A DNA stretch of 37,835 nucleotides from JADJNW01 sp964549655 (GCA_964549655.1 CAZJXN010000035.1:1-37835); one strand, 5' to 3'. Shown: positions 1-9,659, counted from the first letter of the stretch. The notes: generated from the letters alone by a model not told the origin. Program-made: numbers and translations.

Positions 1-95
1 TTCACCATCCATTTCACCTAACTTGTGTCGATTATTTATGGCAAACTACTTAGTAAATAGTTACGATTATTATAATTTTTTTCATGATTTTAATT

Positions 96-869
96 TTAGT
101 TTTTAAAAAAATGATAATTGATAAATACTCGAAACAAAGGCTCTATTTTGACAGCGTAACTCCGTCCTTTTGTAGTGGTTTGTTTGAGCGTTCTATCATC
201 AAATAAAGACTCATCTCGGATAAGTAAGACATTCTCGTATTTAAGCCCTTGCGCTGTAAGTGCCATTTCAGCAGATACAGAAAAATTAGAGGATAAGTAA
301 TACCGCATACCGGTAATCAATCGAATACCTCCTCCTATTGTAGTGTTATCCACAACTGAAACGCGCGCAAAATCAGAAATTACAGCAGGAGCCAAGCTTG
401 GTTGTTGATGCACATCCGATATTGGTAGTGCGTAATGCCTACTATAATTTGTAAAAAACAAATCAAGGGCATTATATAAACTCAACTTTTTTCCGCTCCA
501 TTCATATTGAATGCCTACAAAAGCCTGAATAGATAAGTTTTTGTCTGTTTGTATCTCGTTCAACCCATATCTGGAATACAGAGTATCAAGACCTGCTCCA
601 GTTGTCAATTTCGATGAGAATATTCTGAACGTATCCTTTGATTCACTCAACTCAAATCCCAATCCACCCCGCAGCGCCCATTTTTCTTTGAAGAAGTACC
701 GCACCACGAAGTTATATGGCTCGTCTTTCTCCCACAGGGGCTTCAAGTCAAGTCCTACTTCCCAGTGCTTGGTATTAGTGGGCGTGGTGGCAGTGTCTTT
801 ACGCATAAGTTGAGCATGCGTGGTCGTAGTCAGTAGCAATAGTATCATAATTGGGTACAGGCTACGCAT
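96..869 (-). CDS. Putative outer-membrane beta-barrel or secreted protein, unknown function
   Basis: I do not recognise a named family. The frame is open from 905, but the Met at 869 is the better start because it is followed at once by a signal peptide (MRSLYPIMILLLLTTTTHAQ) that leaves a mature protein of about 237 residues. Starting at 905 would place 12 polar residues before that signal. The rest alternates polar and aromatic residues (WEVGLDLKPLW, YNFVVRYFFKEKWALRGGLGFEL, GGGIRLITGMRYYLSSNFSVSAEMAL) and ends in aromatic residues (FINYHFFKN). This pattern and the C-terminal aromatics suit an OmpA/porin-like barrel of Bacteroidota. The sequence shows no partner gene: the downstream neighbour lies outside the window and secA is about 900 bp away. 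The export signal is confident, the barrel is inference. Confidence 0.6.
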   Translation of the reverse strand: MRSLYPIMILLLLTTTTHAQLMRKDTATTPTNTKHWEVGLDLKPLWEKDEPYNFVVRYFFKEKWALRGGLGFELSESKDTFRIFSSKLTTGAGLDTLYSRYGLNEIQTDKNLSIQAFVGIQYEWSGKKLSLYNALDLFFTNYSRHYALPISDVHQQPSLAPAVISDFARVSVVDNTTIGGGIRLITGMRYYLSSNFSVSAEMALTAQGLKYENVLLIRDESLFDDRTLKQTTTKGRSYAVKIEPLFRVFINYHFFKN

Positions 870-1458
870 GTTGGTAGCGCAAGTGTGTAAGGACGCTTGG
901 TTCATCTTTTATGTATTTTTTAAAGTTTAGAAAATACAATTTTATGGATAGCAGGGTCGAAACTATCCAACATCACAAAATACTTTTTCTAAAGTAGGAA
1001 GAAGCGTCCACTTGAGGTTGGTACAAAGGAGGACGCTACGAACTGTCGCTGTAGTTTCGCCATTTTTTCATAATTTTGTGGTTTATATAGTTATACAATA
1101 AGGCTTTTGTCGCCGGGCTAGCACTTTGGCGGCATCAGCCTTTTTCCAAAAAAGGCATAGGTGTGGCTATCAAAGCCAATGGTTGTCGTTCCCCCTGTTT
1201 AATTTTCTCTACGTAAAAACAATAACGATACTGGTTAAAGGACACTCGGCAAATTATACCATGATTAAAATGACTTGACAGATTAGCTTGACGATTCCTC
1301 TGGATTTTATTACAGATTTACCGTCCCTCATACGTCATTTCAATTTCATTTTAGTATTAGCCGAACGCTTTGTACCTGCGTTTTTTAAGATTGGCAAAAA
1401 AACCGAAGTCTATTCCTTTGGTATATTATAAATCAAATGTACCGAGCACTTAATTTAT
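870..1458. other. Gene-free spacer
   Basis: I see no convincing gene on either strand. The only structure is a tight hairpin at 1138-1156 (GCCTTTTT, three-base loop, AAAAAGGC). It lies in a GC-richer island of about 60 bp (1100-1160) that is unlike the AT-rich surroundings and could be a remnant of a dispersed intergenic element. The region upstream of 869 should hold the promoter of the barrel-like gene, but no clear Bacteroidota TTTG/TAnnTTTG pair stands out. Confidence 0.5.
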
Positions 1459-1668
1459 GAATAGAATAGAATAGAATAGAATAGAATAGAATAGAATAGA
1501 CATTACGCTGTAANNNNNNNNNNNNNNNNNNNNNNNNNNNNNNNNNNNNNNNNNNNNNNNNNNNNNNNNNNNNNNNNNNNNNNNNNNNNNNNNNNNNNNN
1601 NNNNNNNNNNNNNGAATAGAATAGAATAGAATAGAATAGAATAGAATAGAATAGACATTACGCTGTAA
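1459..1668. repeat. Composite satellite: (GAATA)8 + GACATTACGCTGTAA, interrupted by an assembly gap
   Basis: Positions 1459-1498 are eight perfect GAATA copies followed by GACATTACGCTGTAA up to 1513. After the 100-N placeholder (1514-1613) exactly the same block recurs: eight GAATA copies (1614-1653) and the same 15-base tail (1654-1668). The higher-order unit is therefore 55 bp, and the gap probably hides more units that the assembler could not resolve. The array starts about 120 bp beyond the secA stop codon. Frames open through it on the minus strand are repeat artefacts, since 55 is not a multiple of three. Confidence 0.9.
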
Positions 1669-1789
1669 ATATACAATAATATTTGTTGCAATCAAAAATA
1701 GAGCGTAAAAAATAGAAACTTTAACAGAAGTTAAATTTGTCATTTTAAATGAAGGGTGGTACATTTTATGTATGCACCACCCCCATTAA

Positions 1790-4700
1790 TTATGCACTTT
1801 TACCGTGACAATTTTTATATTTCTTACCGCTACCGCAAGGACAAGCCGCATTGCGACTTATTTTCTCCTCCGTACGGCGGATGGTTTCCACTTTTGCCGG
1901 TGCGCTTACACCTTCCGCAGCGGTGCGTGCCATGCGAGCAGGGTCCGCCGCGCGATTGGTGCGTACTTTGGTGTTATCCGTGCGTGGTTCGCGGGCTTGT
2001 TCGAGCGGTCTGCCGTCTTGCATCACTAATAACCCTTTTGATAAATAAGATGTCACCGATTCATTTACTTCAAATATCAATTGCTCAAATAAATTATACG
2101 CTTCCATTTTATAAATCACCAATGGGTCTTTCTGTTCAAAAGAAGCGGCTTGTACCGATTCTTTCAATTCGTCCATGCTGCGCAAGTGCTCTTTCCACTT
2201 TTCATCAATGATGGCGAGTGTCACTGCTTTTTCAATGTCTCGAATGATGGATTTACCATTGGTTTTTAATGCTTCTTCAATATCCGCAGTGATAATAAGT
2301 GGATGCGAACGCCCATCGCTGTAGGGAACGAGAATACGTTTGAATTGGTTGCCACGCGTCTCGTGCACGTGCTTGATTTCCGGCATCAACAAACCGGTAA
2401 TCTGATTGGCTTTGCGATTGTAAAATTCGTTGAATTGGTCTTCAATGGTATTCGTCACTTCGTCCAAATTACCTTCTTTAAAATCAATCGCATCCATTTG
2501 TGGGTCAATCCCCAACATACTCAGGGCATCCCTACGGAAGTCATCAAAATCACCAGAAGATTTGTGTTTGTCTACCAAACTCTCCACTTGCGAACGGAAC
2601 ATTGTATTCAAATCCACCGCCAAACGCTCGCCAGACAAGGCATTGCGTCGTTTTTTATAAATCGCTTCCCGCTGAATATTCATCACGTCGTCGTATTCCA
2701 ACAGCCGCTTCCGAATCCCAAAGTTATTTTCTTCTACTTTTTTTTGCGCCCGTTCGATAGATTTTGACACCATCGAATGTTGAATCACATCGCCTTCTTT
2801 ATGACCCATTCTATCCATGAGCGAACCAATGCGCTCGCTACCAAACATCCGCATCAAACCATCCTCCAACGACACATAAAACTGGGATGTACCCGGGTCT
2901 CCCTGCCGACCCGAACGACCGCGCAACTGCCTATCTACGCGCCGCGACTCGTGCCGCTCCGTACCGATGATAGCAAGACCACCAACATCTTTCACTTGCT
3001 GGTTTATTTTAATATCTGTACCTCGACCTGCCATGTTCGTTGCAATCGTCACTTTACCGGATTTACCTGCTTCGGCTACGATTTCGGCTTCCCGTTGGTG
3101 CTGCTTGGCGTTCAACACATTATGATCAATGCCGCGCAATTTGAGCATCCGACTCAACTTTTCAGAAATATCTACGGAGGTGGTACCGACCAAAATCGGG
3201 CGACCTGCGTTACTCAAATTGCTGATTTCATCAATGAGGGCGTTGAATTTCTCGCGCGCCGTTTTAAACACAAAATCTTGCTGGTCATCGCGCACCACCT
3301 TTCTATTGGTTGGAATGACGACCACATCGAGTTTGTAAATTTGCCACAATTCGCTTGCCTCCGTCTCCGCCGTACCGGTCATACCCGCCAGCTTGTGGTA
3401 CATTCTAAAATAATTCTGCAAGGTGACGGTCGCATACGTTTGGGTAATCTCGCCCACTTTCACATTTTCCTTCGCCTCCAATGCCTGATGCAAACCATCT
3501 GAGTAACGCCGACCTTCCATCAGACGACCTGTTTGTTCATCTACAATTTTCACTTCGCCTTCAATCACCACATATTCTTCATCGCGCTCAAACAAAGTGT
3601 ACGCTTTCAACAATTGCTGCATGGCATGCAGACGGCGGGATTTGGCGGCAAATTCCTGCGCTAACTGATTTTTTGCGATTTCTCGGTCTTCTTTTGTCAG
3701 GTCTTCTTCTCCATCAATTTCTACAATGCGCGACGCGATGTCCGGCACGATAAACATATCCACATCTTCTTGTCCTTTTGCCAAATATTCTGCACCGAGT
3801 TCGGTCAATTCCACATTGCGATTTTTCTCATCAATCGTGAAATAAAGCTCCTCATCTACCAAGTGCATTTTCTTTGACTGCTCCTGCATATAATAATTTT
3901 CCGCCTTTTGCAGCAGCACTTTCATACCATCTTCACTCAAAAACTTAATAAGCGGACGGGATTTAGGTAGTGCTCGATGTGAGCGCAACAACGCCATACC
4001 TGCCTCGCCTTCGCGGTTGCCAGTCGCACCTTGTTTTACCAGGTTTCTGGCTTCCGCCAAATATTGGGTCGCTAACTTTTGCTGGGCATTGATGAGTTTT
4101 TCTACAAACGGCTTGAGTACCACGTATTCTTCATCTTCGCTGTCATTGCTCACTGGACCGGAAATAATCAGCGGCGTACGCGCATCGTCAATCAAAATCG
4201 AGTCTACCTCATCCACCATCGCATAATGTAGCTTGCGTTGAACCATTTCGTCGTTGGAACGCACCATGTTATCTCGGAGGTAATCAAAGCCAAATTCATT
4301 ATTTGTACCATACGTAATATCAGAACGATACGCTCTAACGCGCTCCGGCGAGTGCGGACGATATTTGTCAATACAATCCACCGTGAGCAACAAAAATTCA
4401 AAAATCGGACCGACCCACTCCGAGTCCCGTCGAGCCAAGTAGTCATTCACTGTCACGATGTGTACGCCTTGACCACTCAATCCATTCAAATAAGCAGGCA
4501 AAGTCGCCACGAGTGTTTTACCTTCGCCAGTCGCCATCTCCGCGATTTTACCATCGTGTAATACCTGACCACCAATGAGTTGCACATCATAATGAATCAT
4601 ATTCCAAGTCACGTCGCCTCCGGCAGCCAGCCAACTATTTTTCCAAATTGCGTTCTCCCCTTCAATTTTAATATACGTTTTACCGGGTCTGGCAGCTAAA

Positions 4701-5116
4701 TCGCGGTCGTGCTGCGTGGCAGTCACCGTCAGGGTTTCATTTTGTGTAAAGCGCCGCGCCGTTTCTTTGACGACCGCAAAAGCTTCGGGTAGAATATCCC
4801 TTAAAATAATTTCGAGTTCTTTGTCGCGCTCCTGCTGAATGTTGTCAATTTCGGCAAATAATTCCTCTTTGCGCGAGATGTCTTCTTCATTGATAGCTTC
4901 TTCTTGCAATGCTATTTTATCCCCATCAATCCCCGCCAGATGCTCGGCGATTCGCTGCCGGAATTCCAGCGTTTTGTTACGCAATTCGTCGTTGCTCAAC
5001 GATTGATATTCTTCGGCATACGGATTAATAACCTCCACGTTGGGCTGGTAGGCATTTACATCTCGGTCATATTTCGTACCGAACACACTTTTTATAGACT
5101 TGAAAATATTGAACAT
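1790..5116 (-). CDS. secA: Protein translocase ATPase SecA
   Basis: SecA is the motor ATPase that pushes unfolded preproteins through the SecYEG channel in the inner membrane. The 1108 residues carry the full set of family marks: the Walker A loop GEGKT at about 197-201 in MATGEGKTLVATLPAYL, the DEVD box at 302-305 followed by SILIDDARTPLIISG, the NBD2 stretch GRGTDIKIN, and RQLRGRSGRQGDPG. The C-terminal zinc-binding motif is complete (C1092, C1094, C1103, H1104 in CPCGSGKKYKNCH) and would bind SecB or ribosomes. The length exceeds the roughly 900 residues of E. coli SecA, as is usual in Bacteroidota, with extra segments in the NBD1/cross-linking region and before the zinc tail. The gene stands alone. 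Two palindromes just upstream of the start may be operators. Confidence 0.98.
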   Translation of the reverse strand: MFNIFKSIKSVFGTKYDRDVNAYQPNVEVINPYAEEYQSLSNDELRNKTLEFRQRIAEHLAGIDGDKIALQEEAINEEDISRKEELFAEIDNIQQERDKELEIILRDILPEAFAVVKETARRFTQNETLTVTATQHDRDLAARPGKTYIKIEGENAIWKNSWLAAGGDVTWNMIHYDVQLIGGQVLHDGKIAEMATGEGKTLVATLPAYLNGLSGQGVHIVTVNDYLARRDSEWVGPIFEFLLLTVDCIDKYRPHSPERVRAYRSDITYGTNNEFGFDYLRDNMVRSNDEMVQRKLHYAMVDEVDSILIDDARTPLIISGPVSNDSEDEEYVVLKPFVEKLINAQQKLATQYLAEARNLVKQGATGNREGEAGMALLRSHRALPKSRPLIKFLSEDGMKVLLQKAENYYMQEQSKKMHLVDEELYFTIDEKNRNVELTELGAEYLAKGQEDVDMFIVPDIASRIVEIDGEEDLTKEDREIAKNQLAQEFAAKSRRLHAMQQLLKAYTLFERDEEYVVIEGEVKIVDEQTGRLMEGRRYSDGLHQALEAKENVKVGEITQTYATVTLQNYFRMYHKLAGMTGTAETEASELWQIYKLDVVVIPTNRKVVRDDQQDFVFKTAREKFNALIDEISNLSNAGRPILVGTTSVDISEKLSRMLKLRGIDHNVLNAKQHQREAEIVAEAGKSGKVTIATNMAGRGTDIKINQQVKDVGGLAIIGTERHESRRVDRQLRGRSGRQGDPGTSQFYVSLEDGLMRMFGSERIGSLMDRMGHKEGDVIQHSMVSKSIERAQKKVEENNFGIRKRLLEYDDVMNIQREAIYKKRRNALSGERLAVDLNTMFRSQVESLVDKHKSSGDFDDFRRDALSMLGIDPQMDAIDFKEGNLDEVTNTIEDQFNEFYNRKANQITGLLMPEIKHVHETRGNQFKRILVPYSDGRSHPLIITADIEEALKTNGKSIIRDIEKAVTLAIIDEKWKEHLRSMDELKESVQAASFEQKDPLVIYKMEAYNLFEQLIFEVNESVTSYLSKGLLVMQDGRPLEQAREPRTDNTKVRTNRAADPARMARTAAEGVSAPAKVETIRRTEEKISRNAACPCGSGKKYKNCHGKSA

Positions 5117-5141
5117 ATCGTATTGATTTCAATTTTTGTAA

Positions 5142-5161
5142 TAACCAAACTTGTTTGGTTA
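5142..5161. promoter_or_regulatory. Palindrome upstream of secA, candidate operator
   Basis: The sequence TAACCAAAC-TT-GTTTGGTTA has perfect 9-bp arms around a 2-bp centre and lies 26 bp upstream of the secA start codon on the minus strand. Its position between start codon and probable promoter, and a related palindrome 49 bp further upstream, suggest a dimeric regulator site. There is no U-tract, and it precedes rather than follows a gene, so a terminator is unlikely. The regulator is unknown. Confidence 0.45.
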
Positions 5162-5191
5162 AATGATATTTTTCAACCTTATAATTGCAAC

Positions 5192-5208
5192 ACCAAATTT
5201 AGTTTGGT
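5192..5208. promoter_or_regulatory. Second CCAAA/TTTGG palindrome upstream of secA
   Basis: ACCAAA-TTTAG-TTTGGT is a 6-bp inverted repeat with the same half-site as the palindrome at 5142-5161 but a 5-base instead of a 4-base separation between the CCAAA and TTTGG cores. The centres are about 49 bp apart, close to whole helical turns. It is a weaker candidate and could be coincidental in AT-rich DNA. Confidence 0.3.
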
Positions 5209-5574
5209 AAAAATGCTTACAAAGATACACCTATTTACAACGCAAAACTGCTACTGTATTGCAGATATTGTACCAATTCGTCACTTCTGCCATATTGACA
5301 CAAGAGAATAAGTAGGCAGTAGGCGGTTAGCAGTTGCTGTAGAATTAGAGCCGTGTAAGGAAAGTGTTTACAATAAATCAAAACAGTTGAATCAAATATC
5401 AGGTTGAATCACTCTTGGAAAGTTGAAAATTAAATCTTTTAACATTCTAATACCCGCTTCTATCGTCGCTTTACAAAATACAGTTCCAACAATAGCAGTT
5501 ATTTCCGCTGAAAAAATTAATTTTAACGGTTATAGCACTTTTTCATTCTTGCAACAAAAAAACACAGGAAATAT
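5209..5574. other. Gene-free spacer with a heptamer array at 5311-5338
   Basis: No gene is seen between the divergent secA and POT transporter genes. At 5311-5338 there are four 7-base units (AGTAGGC, AGTAGGC, GGTTAGC, AGTTGCT), degenerating along the array. The 3' end should hold the POT promoter. An AGGAAA just before the ATG at 5575 could serve as a ribosome binding site. Confidence 0.5.
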
Positions 5575-7065
5575 ATGACGGTCGCAGTCGAATCAAAAGG
5601 GCATCCAAAAGGATTAGCCGTACTTTTTGCCACCGAAATGTGGGAGCGCTTTAGCTATTATGGAATGCGGGCTATCCTCATTCTCTTTATGACCACCCCT
5701 GCCGCTCAGGAGGGATTAGGATTAACGACCGCAACGGCTGGAGCGGTGTATGGTATTTATACGGCTGGCGTGTACCTACTCACGTTGCCAGGCGGCTGGC
5801 TGGCAGACAATTTTCTGGGGCAACGCAAGGCAGTTTGGTATGGCGGTATTTGCATCATGATTGGGCATTTAATATTAGCAATACCAGGTAGCCCGGGTGT
5901 TTTTTTTATGGGATTGGCTTTTGTGGCGATTGGAACCGGTTTATTAAAGCCAAATATCAGTACTATCGTCGGTGACTTGTATCCTGAAGGGGGTGCTCGC
6001 CGCGATGCTGGTTTCTCCATTTTTTATATGGGTATCAATTTGGGGTCTTTTATTGGGCAGCTGGTAGTTCCGATTGTTGCCACTTACAATTGGCATCTTG
6101 GCTTCGGCGTAGCAGCTATTGGAATGTTATTTGGCTTGATTCAATTTAGGCTTCGCCAAGATAGATTGGGTGAAATCGGTATTACACCAAAAGCAAAAGA
6201 AGAATTAGCAACTAATGAACTGCCCAGCACTGGAAACAAGTCGCTTGGTATTCTATTCGCGGTAGCGCTCATCGCGTTGATAGCTATTTTGCAATTTGCA
6301 AACGTGATAGACGTGACGACTGCCACAGGCATTGCACAGTCGGTTGGTATTGTAATTGTATCCGTTACGTTATCGTATTTCGCGTATATTTTGATTGCTG
6401 GTGGGCTAACTGGCGATGAAAAGAAACGAGTCGGTGTGATTTTTTTATTATTTATAGGCGCAGCGATTTTCTGGTCTGGCTTTGAACAGGCAGGTTCTTC
6501 CTTGAGTTTATTTGCTCGAGATTATACAGATCGCTTTCTTTTTGGTTGGGAAATTCCCGCAGGCTCCGTACAAAGTATTAATCCACTAATGATTATCATT
6601 TTTGCGCCGATTGTGGGAGCGCTTTGGCTACGGTTAGCGGCTCGCAATTTGAATCCTTCTGCACCCTTAAAATTTGCTTTTGGCTTGATATTAGTAGGAG
6701 TTGGCTTTTTGGCAATGGTTTTCGCCGCGCAAATTGCAACACAAGGCGGAAAAGCGGGTCTATTTTGGTTGGTACTTACTTACTTTTTGCACTCTATTGG
6801 CGAGTTGACGCTCAGTCCTGTGGGCTTGAGTGCAACTACCAAATTGGCACCAAAACGCTACGTTGGGCAGTTGATGGGTATTTGGTTTGTCGCTACTTCT
6901 CTAGGAAATCTCATTGCCGGACTTTATGCTGGTAATTTTGACCCTTCCAATGTACAGCAAATGCCCAGTTTATTTATGTCGGTCGTAATGGTGACTGTGG
7001 GCGCCGGGCTTGTGTTTTTAGTCATCAGTCCATTTGTAAAAAAGTGGACGGGAAGCGCAAAGTAG
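5575..7065 (+). CDS. POT/PTR2-family proton-dependent oligopeptide transporter
   Basis: This inner-membrane symporter imports di- and tripeptides with protons. The family signature ExxERFxYYG is present near the N-terminus (ATEMWERFSYYGMRAIL), followed by the second conserved region around GGWLADNFLGQRKAVWYGG and the FSIFYMGINLGSFIGQ segment. The 496 residues contain about 12-14 hydrophobic helices, the usual size for a bacterial POT protein. The C-terminal half keeps the FxxFEQAGSS-like stretch and the HSIGELTLSPVGLS motif typical of helix 10. It is followed 76 bp later by an OPT-family peptide transporter, so the two probably work together in peptide uptake. The family is confident; substrate preference cannot be read from the sequence. 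Confidence 0.95.
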   Translation: MTVAVESKGHPKGLAVLFATEMWERFSYYGMRAILILFMTTPAAQEGLGLTTATAGAVYGIYTAGVYLLTLPGGWLADNFLGQRKAVWYGGICIMIGHLILAIPGSPGVFFMGLAFVAIGTGLLKPNISTIVGDLYPEGGARRDAGFSIFYMGINLGSFIGQLVVPIVATYNWHLGFGVAAIGMLFGLIQFRLRQDRLGEIGITPKAKEELATNELPSTGNKSLGILFAVALIALIAILQFANVIDVTTATGIAQSVGIVIVSVTLSYFAYILIAGGLTGDEKKRVGVIFLLFIGAAIFWSGFEQAGSSLSLFARDYTDRFLFGWEIPAGSVQSINPLMIIIFAPIVGALWLRLAARNLNPSAPLKFAFGLILVGVGFLAMVFAAQIATQGGKAGLFWLVLTYFLHSIGELTLSPVGLSATTKLAPKRYVGQLMGIWFVATSLGNLIAGLYAGNFDPSNVQQMPSLFMSVVMVTVGAGLVFLVISPFVKKWTGSAK

Positions 7066-7141
7066 ATACGAAGAGACTGGGTGATTAAGTGACCAAGTAA
7101 TAACGTGAAATAAAAACAAGAAACTTCAAACCTAACAAAGC

Positions 7142-9106
7142 ATGGAACCCAATAACAAACCTTTCAAACCCTATATCGCGGCGAGTGAACTCATTCCAGA
7201 ATTTACTCCAAAAGCCGTTATTTTAGGCTCGTTTTTTGGCATCATATTCGGAGCGGCGACCGTTTATCTCGGCTTGAAAGTCGGCTTGACCGTGAGCGCT
7301 TCGATTCCGATTGCGGTGTTAGCGATTTCTATTTTCAAACGCTTTGGCAATGCCACGATTTTAGAAAGCAATATTGTGCAAACCATTGGTTCGGCGGGCG
7401 AATCCGTGGCGGCTGGTGTGGTATTTACAGTGCCAGCTTTGCTGTTTTTGGCAGGTGGACGCGAGTATTTTCAATATTTTCAAATTTTTGTACTGGCTCT
7501 GATTGGTGGGGTTTTGGGCGTTTTATTTATGGTGCCGCTTCGTCGGTCGCTCATTGTAAAAGAACATGGCAACTTGCCTTACCCGGAAGGCACGGCTTGC
7601 GCAGACGTACTCATCGCCGGTGAAAAAGGCGGCAGCTTGGCGCGAATGGTGTACTACGGCTTGGGTATTGCTTTTTTATATAAATTGTTGATGTCCATTT
7701 TCGGGCTATGGAAAGATGTGCCAGGCGTGGTATTTGGTAAAAACTCAGCCTTGCCAAATGGGGTTATTAATGCAGAAATCACGCCGGAATTGTTGGGGGT
7801 GGGCTACATCATTGGTCCACGTATTTCGGGCATCATGGTGGCTGGCGGTGTATTGTCTTGGCTGGCTTTGATTCCATTGATTACGATTTTTGGGGCGGGT
7901 TTGACCACACCTTTAGCGCCAGAAACCACGCGGCTCATCGCAGACATGGGTCCGAGTGATATTTGGAATCGCTACATTCGTTACATTGGCGCAGGAGCAG
8001 TGACCTTTGGTGGAATTATTACTTTGATCAAAACATTGCCAACGATTGTAAGTGCCTTCCGCGATTCGTTCAATGACATCCGCGCCAATCGTAGCGGCAC
8101 GGCAGTCGCTCAAACGCGCACCGAAAAAGACTTGCCACTCGTGTACGTACTCGGCGGAAGTTTGGCGTTAATTGTTTTAATGACCTTACTGCCAAATGTA
8201 CCAACCAATCTCCTTTCTGCGGTTTTGATTATCATTTTCGGATTTTTCTTTGTCACAGTCGCTTCGCGTATTGTGGGTTTGATTGGCTCCTCTTCTAGTC
8301 CAGTTTCCGGTATGACCATTGCTACACTGATGGCTACTTCGCTATTATTTTTAGGAATTGGCTGGTCTGGCGATGCATATCAACCGATTGCATTAGTCGT
8401 TGGTTCCATCGTTTGTATCGCAGCTTCCAATGCTGGCGCGACTTCGCAAGATTTAAAAACCGGCTACCTCGTGGGCGCTACACCCATTAAACAACAAATC
8501 GGCTTGATGATTGGCGTGTTGGTGGCGACGGTCGCCATTGGTTTTACGCTTTTGTTACTGGAAAGTACTTTGGGCATTGGCGAAGCTACACTCGAACATC
8601 CAAATCCACTCCCCGCGCCACAAGCAACTTTGATGGCGACCGTCATAAAAGGATTATTAAGTCAAAATCTGCCTTGGGGTTTGGTTATTGCAGGAATGGC
8701 GCTGGCGGCGGTGGTAGAATTGTGCGGTGTAAGTTCATTAGCATTTGCGGTGGGGGCGTACTTGCCTTTGTCCACCACAACCCCTATCTTTGCGGGCGGT
8801 TTGATAAAATCGTTGACGACCAGAAAAAATACGGTCGCGGATGAATCCGAAGCGGGTTCTGGTGCGTTATTTAGTTCGGGCTTAATTGCGGGTGGCGCGA
8901 TTACAGGGATTTTGGTGGCAGTTTTTTTAGGTACAAATGTGGGGAGAAATCCAGATGGCTCCCCTATTTCATTAATGAGTCGAGTAAATACAGGTTTTGC
9001 GGAAGCAAGTGGTGTACTCGGAGATTGGCTTGGACTAATAGCTTTTGTTATTTTAAGTGCTATTTTATGGCAATTTGCTCGAAAGAAGAAAAGTAATTTT
9101 ATATAA
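7142..9106 (+). CDS. OPT-family oligopeptide transporter
   Basis: A 654-residue polytopic membrane protein of the OPT superfamily, which imports oligopeptides or metal-chelate complexes by proton coupling. Family marks are the N-terminal ELTPKA-like region (IPEFTPKAVILGSFFGIIFGAATVYLGLKVGLTVSASIP), the ILESNIVQTIGSAGESVAAGVVFTVPAL segment, the LPYPEGTACADVL motif, and GATSQDLKTGYLVGATP in the second half. The gene follows the POT transporter in the same direction and precedes a small membrane protein by only 20 bp, which suggests one transcript. Whether this branch moves peptides or siderophore-like chelates cannot be settled here; the POT neighbour favours peptides. Confidence 0.95.
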   Translation: MEPNNKPFKPYIAASELIPEFTPKAVILGSFFGIIFGAATVYLGLKVGLTVSASIPIAVLAISIFKRFGNATILESNIVQTIGSAGESVAAGVVFTVPALLFLAGGREYFQYFQIFVLALIGGVLGVLFMVPLRRSLIVKEHGNLPYPEGTACADVLIAGEKGGSLARMVYYGLGIAFLYKLLMSIFGLWKDVPGVVFGKNSALPNGVINAEITPELLGVGYIIGPRISGIMVAGGVLSWLALIPLITIFGAGLTTPLAPETTRLIADMGPSDIWNRYIRYIGAGAVTFGGIITLIKTLPTIVSAFRDSFNDIRANRSGTAVAQTRTEKDLPLVYVLGGSLALIVLMTLLPNVPTNLLSAVLIIIFGFFFVTVASRIVGLIGSSSSPVSGMTIATLMATSLLFLGIGWSGDAYQPIALVVGSIVCIAASNAGATSQDLKTGYLVGATPIKQQIGLMIGVLVATVAIGFTLLLLESTLGIGEATLEHPNPLPAPQATLMATVIKGLLSQNLPWGLVIAGMALAAVVELCGVSSLAFAVGAYLPLSTTTPIFAGGLIKSLTTRKNTVADESEAGSGALFSSGLIAGGAITGILVAVFLGTNVGRNPDGSPISLMSRVNTGFAEASGVLGDWLGLIAFVILSAILWQFARKKKSNFI

Positions 9107-9125
9107 ATATAATAACCAGATTAGA

Positions 9126-9620
9126 ATGAAAGATTTTTTCAAGCGTTTACACACGCTCTTCAATGCGCTACTGGCGGCGCAAGTCATTTTTTCTTTGGCA
9201 GCACTCTCGTTTATTCAAAAAAGTGCCCAGCCAATGGTGATGGTCGTACGAAATACATCTGAAGATATGATGCCACAAACGATGAGTAAAACCGGTATTT
9301 TATCGTTGGTATTTTTACTCAGTGCAGCGGCAGTCGCGTATTTGATGGATAGTCAGCGCAAGGCACAAGGTGCGATTATTCAAGGTTTGTGGGACAAAGC
9401 AGAGCATTATCGGCAGAGTAGCATCGTGCGGCTCGTGATGGTAGGAATTGCAAACAGTATTGCCGTTTTTGTGGCCATGCGGGAAAATAATATGTGGTAT
9501 TTATTGTATTTGGTGTTGGGAATGCTCCTGTTTTTATACTTCCGCCCGACGGGGGAGAAATTTGTTCGGCAGTATCAATTGAGTTCGGTGGAAGCCGAAG
9601 AGGTGAAGGATAAGTTTTAG
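9126..9620 (+). CDS. Small four-helix membrane protein, unknown function
   Basis: The frame is open from 9057, but that start lies inside the OPT gene. The ATG at 9126, 20 bp after the OPT stop, gives a sensible 164-residue protein beginning MKDFFKRLHTLFNALLAAQ. Four hydrophobic segments are visible (about 10-30, 57-75, 103-121, 125-143), with charged linkers and a hydrophilic C-terminus. I recognise no named domain. The tight spacing makes it likely to be co-transcribed with the OPT transporter, and it may be an accessory subunit, but that is inference from position only. Confidence 0.8.
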   Translation: MKDFFKRLHTLFNALLAAQVIFSLAALSFIQKSAQPMVMVVRNTSEDMMPQTMSKTGILSLVFLLSAAAVAYLMDSQRKAQGAIIQGLWDKAEHYRQSSIVRLVMVGIANSIAVFVAMRENNMWYLLYLVLGMLLFLYFRPTGEKFVRQYQLSSVEAEEVKDKF

Positions 9621-9628
9621 TTACAAAA

Positions 9629-9659
9629 AACCTCATAAGTTTTTAAAACCTATAAGGTT
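9629..9659. terminator. Imperfect hairpin after the peptide-transport block
   Basis: AACCTCATAAG pairs with CCTATAAGGTT across a T/A-rich loop, with two mismatches. It lies 9 bp after the stop at 9620 and 15 bp before the GTG start of the glycosyltransferase gene. It may attenuate read-through. Similar AACCTNATA hairpins are common in Bacteroidota spacers, so it may equally be a dispersed repeat. Confidence 0.4.

Noticed and set aside
1450..1764. Minus-strand frame through the GAATA array
   Set aside because: It exists only because the pentamer array lacks stops in that frame and because N bases are read through; the 55-bp unit would change frame at each repeat.
2777..3502. Long plus-strand frames antisense to secA
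   Set aside because: They lie wholly within the unmistakable SecA coding region and show no protein-like pattern.
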